Shown here: in pieces, positions 5,956 through 7,475 of the stretch | How positions within the stretch are numbered: position 1 is the stretch's first letter | How the letters are laid out: each line of letters opens with the position of its first letter | Assembly (NCBI GenBank): GCA_015486895.1 | Contig: WFQT01000203.1 | Location: 1-7,475 of the forward strand | Reading direction: 5' to 3' | Origin: Anaerolineae bacterium | GTDB taxonomy: Bacteria; Chloroflexota; Anaerolineae; JAADDB01 | Length of the DNA stretch: 7,475 bases | Notes under the pieces: generated by a model | The model's database searches: none | What the model was told of the DNA's origin: nothing | The model's input: only the letters and a program-made list of their open reading frames with translations | Program-made: the position numbers and the translations under genes

Positions 5956-5964
5956 TGCTATAAT
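5956..5964 (+). promoter_or_regulatory. Extended -10 promoter upstream of nfeD
   Basis: A perfect TATAAT (5959-5964) is preceded directly by TGC (5956-5958), the extended -10 element that can replace a good -35. The best -35 candidate is only TTGCGG (5938-5943) with a short 15-bp spacer. Transcription would begin near 5971, leaving a leader of about 165 nt before the nfeD ATG. Confidence 0.5.
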
Positions 5965-5970
5965 AAGATA

Positions 5971-6136
5971 GTTCATGATTATTCAGGGTATCGACCATTA
6001 ATTCCGGACCGCAGGGAGGACAACTGAGATAGAGGTAACGATTCTATCATCGCCCGCTGCCCGGGGTTGAAATCCCAAGCTGATACAAGAAACCCGTTCA
6101 AAAGTTGTTCATGCCATCGTGCAAAGGAAGATTACA
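5971..6136 (+). other. Presumed nfeD 5' leader
   Basis: This is the stretch between the predicted start and the nfeD ATG. It has a GGGAGG (6014-6019) without a start codon at a usable distance, a small hairpin GATAG/CTATC around 6028-6048, and the nfeD Shine-Dalgarno sequence AGGA at 6125-6128. I do not recognise a known riboswitch consensus in it. Confidence 0.35.
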
Positions 6137-7475
6137 ATGAAAATCAGAAGAGTTGTAGTCTGGGGAATGTTGATTTTCCTCCTGACTCTATCATCCACCT
6201 TAAGCACCGCGATGGCAGCCGGGCCAACAGTGGATGTCATTTCCGTGAAAGGGGAACTGACGTACATCTTAGCCCGCCATGTAGAAACGGCCATCGCCGC
6301 CGCCCAGGAAGACAATACCCAGGCGCTAATCATCGAACTGGATACGCCGGGCGGGCAAATCCTGCTCATGGAGCGCATCGTTCAAGCCATCCAGGCTTCA
6401 CGGGTACCAGTCATCGTTTACGTCTACCCCATCGGTGCCCATGCCTCCTCAGCCGGCACCTTCATCGCCTTAGCTGCCCACTTAGTCGCCATGGCGCCGG
6501 GCACCACCATCGGCGCAGCTTCCCCCGTTGGCGCCAGTGGTGAAGATTTGGGCAAAACCCTGCAGAGCAAAATCGAGAACACCCTGGTGAAAGACGCTAA
6601 ACAAATGGCACAGCGACGAGGAGAAAAGGCTACCGCGTGGGCCCAAAAAGCTGTGACCGAAGCAGCCGCAGCCGACGCTAAAGAAGCACTGGCTTTAGGT
6701 GTCATAGATTTCATCGCCCCCGACCTACCCACGCTGTTAAAGGACGCCGACGGTCGAGCAGTGACCACCGCTGCCGGGGAAGTAACTCTACACACCGCCG
6801 GCGCGACAGTACACCACTTCCACCTAAACCAATGGGAGGACTTCCTAAACCGGCTGATCCGCCCCGATTTGGCGCTGCTGCTGGTAACATTGGGCATTAT
6901 GGGCATCATCTCAGAGCTCTCCTCGCCGGGGGGCTACATGGCCGGCATTACCGGAGCCATCGCCCTCATTTTCGGCATTTACGCATTAGGCGTGTTAGAC
7001 GCTAACATGACCGGCCTGGTCTTCATCGGACTCGCTTTTTTGCTCTTTATCGTGGATATCAAAGCACCTACCCACGGCGCGCTGACCTTAGGGGGCATTG
7101 TCTCCTTTGTCTTTGGCGCCGCCATGCTCTTCAACCGCCCCTATCTCAAAACGCCGTGGACCATGATCTTTGTGTTGGCTTTTTCCACCGCCGCTTTCTT
7201 CGCCTTTGCCTTAGCAAAAGTACTGCAAGCGCATCACCGGACACCTGTGACCGGCTTAGAGGGCTTGGTAGGGCGGCAAGCAGAAGTGCGAAAGTCACTA
7301 ACCCCTCGGGGCCTCGTTTTTATCGAAGGAGGGTGGTGGCAAGCTGAGTCAGCAAACGGGCAAACGGTATCAAAAGGCAGCTTGGTAGAAGTCGTCGGGC
7401 ACAAAGGATTACGTCTCGTCGTGCGCCCGCTGACAGCTACCTCCGCAACAGAGTCGGCTTCCGTGAGCGTAGATA
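6137..7475 (+). CDS. NfeD family membrane serine protease (3' end beyond window)
   Basis: 446 residues are visible and the frame is still open at the edge. Residues 1-27 form a signal peptide (MKIRR, hydrophobic 6-22, cleavage likely after AMA). About 31-200 is the ClpP/crotonase-like serine protease domain of the 1510-N type: LIIELDTPGGQILLMERIV (65-83), then the nucleophile region in HASSAGTFIALAA (catalytic Ser probably S105) and MAPGTTIGAASPVG (119-132). The Lys partner is probably K155 or K152. Five hydrophobic segments follow at about 244-262, 266-288, 291-308, 313-332 and 341-361. An OB-like NfeD domain begins near 372 (LEGLVGRQAEVRKSLTPRG). In characterised archaeal homologues this protease cleaves the C-terminal part of a neighbouring stomatin; that gene is not visible and may lie beyond the edge. 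ATG at 6137 is supported by AGGA (6125-6128) 8 nt upstream. The extra-cytoplasmic location of the protease domain is inferred from the signal peptide. Confidence 0.93.
   Translation, partial: MKIRRVVVWGMLIFLLTLSSTLSTAMAAGPTVDVISVKGELTYILARHVETAIAAAQEDNTQALIIELDTPGGQILLMERIVQAIQASRVPVIVYVYPIGAHASSAGTFIALAAHLVAMAPGTTIGAASPVGASGEDLGKTLQSKIENTLVKDAKQMAQRRGEKATAWAQKAVTEAAAADAKEALALGVIDFIAPDLPTLLKDADGRAVTTAAGEVTLHTAGATVHHFHLNQWEDFLNRLIRPDLALLLVTLGIMGIISELSSPGGYMAGITGAIALIFGIYALGVLDANMTGLVFIGLAFLLFIVDIKAPTHGALTLGGIVSFVFGAAMLFNRPYLKTPWTMIFVLAFSTAAFFAFALAKVLQAHHRTPVTGLEGLVGRQAEVRKSLTPRGLVFIEGGWWQAESANGQTVSKGSLVEVVGHKGLRLVVRPLTATSATESASVSVD

Larger units (their letters stand above)
5006..6136. other. 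Long intergenic region between divergent S1 and nfeD genes
   Basis: About 1.1 kb with no intact gene that I can support. Frames of 60-90 residues exist on both strands, but they show no family motif, and those at 5718-5998 run through the repeat hairpin. Contents: two hairpin repeats (5277-5341, 5756-5833), a direct repeat pair (5371-5408, 5597-5632), a decayed frame with a ferredoxin-like motif (5400-5618), a - strand promoter (5622-5651) and a + strand extended -10 promoter (5956-5964). In the part nearest the S1 gene (5009-5276) I see only the Shine-Dalgarno sequence at 5020-5024 and a TTGACG on the - strand at 5080-5085 without a convincing -10. Confidence 0.7.

Noticed and set aside
5718..5998. 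Two overlapping - strand frames of 64 and 87 residues
   Set aside because: Much of their length is translation of hairpin copy 3 and there is no family signature; low-complexity repeat DNA often stays open.
6067..6543. 158-residue + strand frame overlapping the nfeD start
   Set aside because: It is an out-of-frame shadow of nfeD; the nfeD frame has the signal peptide, protease motifs and Shine-Dalgarno sequence.

Overview
This is a bacterial chromosomal window of moderately GC-rich, mostly compact coding DNA. It has one long AT-richer intergenic region and no RNA genes, insertion sequences or CRISPR arrays that I can see. The style of TsaD, the multi-domain S1 protein, the DksA-like protein and NfeD, plus dispersed CACRGA-type intergenic repeats, reminds me of Chloroflexota (Anaerolineae-like). 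That is an impression only; nothing here proves the phylum.

Left part, + strand (1-2121): three tightly packed genes that look like one transcription unit entering from the left. They are the C-terminal third of an ornithine cyclodeaminase/mu-crystallin family protein, a FAD-dependent amine or amino-acid oxidoreductase of the DAO/SoxB type (ATGA overlap), and a class I SAM methyltransferase (3-nt gap). The first two fit imine chemistry, with one making imines and the other reducing or deaminating them; the substrate is unknown.

Middle part, - strand (2095-5005): an S1-domain RNA-binding protein is followed 30 nt later by a small DksA/TraR-type zinc-finger protein. A clear intrinsic terminator at 3367-3389 ends that pair. 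Next, separately transcribed, comes tsaD, the universal t6A tRNA modification gene. The 3' end of tsaD overlaps the methyltransferase gene by 27 bp tail to tail.

Intergenic region (5006-6136): about 1.1 kb without an intact gene. It holds two large imperfect hairpins built from a ~10-bp-periodic CACNGAWWWW unit (a third copy lies at 3267-3334 upstream of tsaD). It also holds a degenerate direct repeat of ~37 bp whose two copies are 226 bp apart and flank a decayed reading frame ending in a ferredoxin-like cysteine motif. A strong-looking promoter on the - strand points toward the S1 gene, and an extended -10 promoter on the + strand points toward nfeD.

Right part, + strand (6137-7475): an NfeD-type membrane protease (signal peptide, ClpP-like serine protease domain, five membrane segments, C-terminal OB-like domain). 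It is still open at the window edge.

The genes are ordinary housekeeping and accessory functions. The least explained structure is the helically phased hairpin repeat family found in two of the intergenic gaps.
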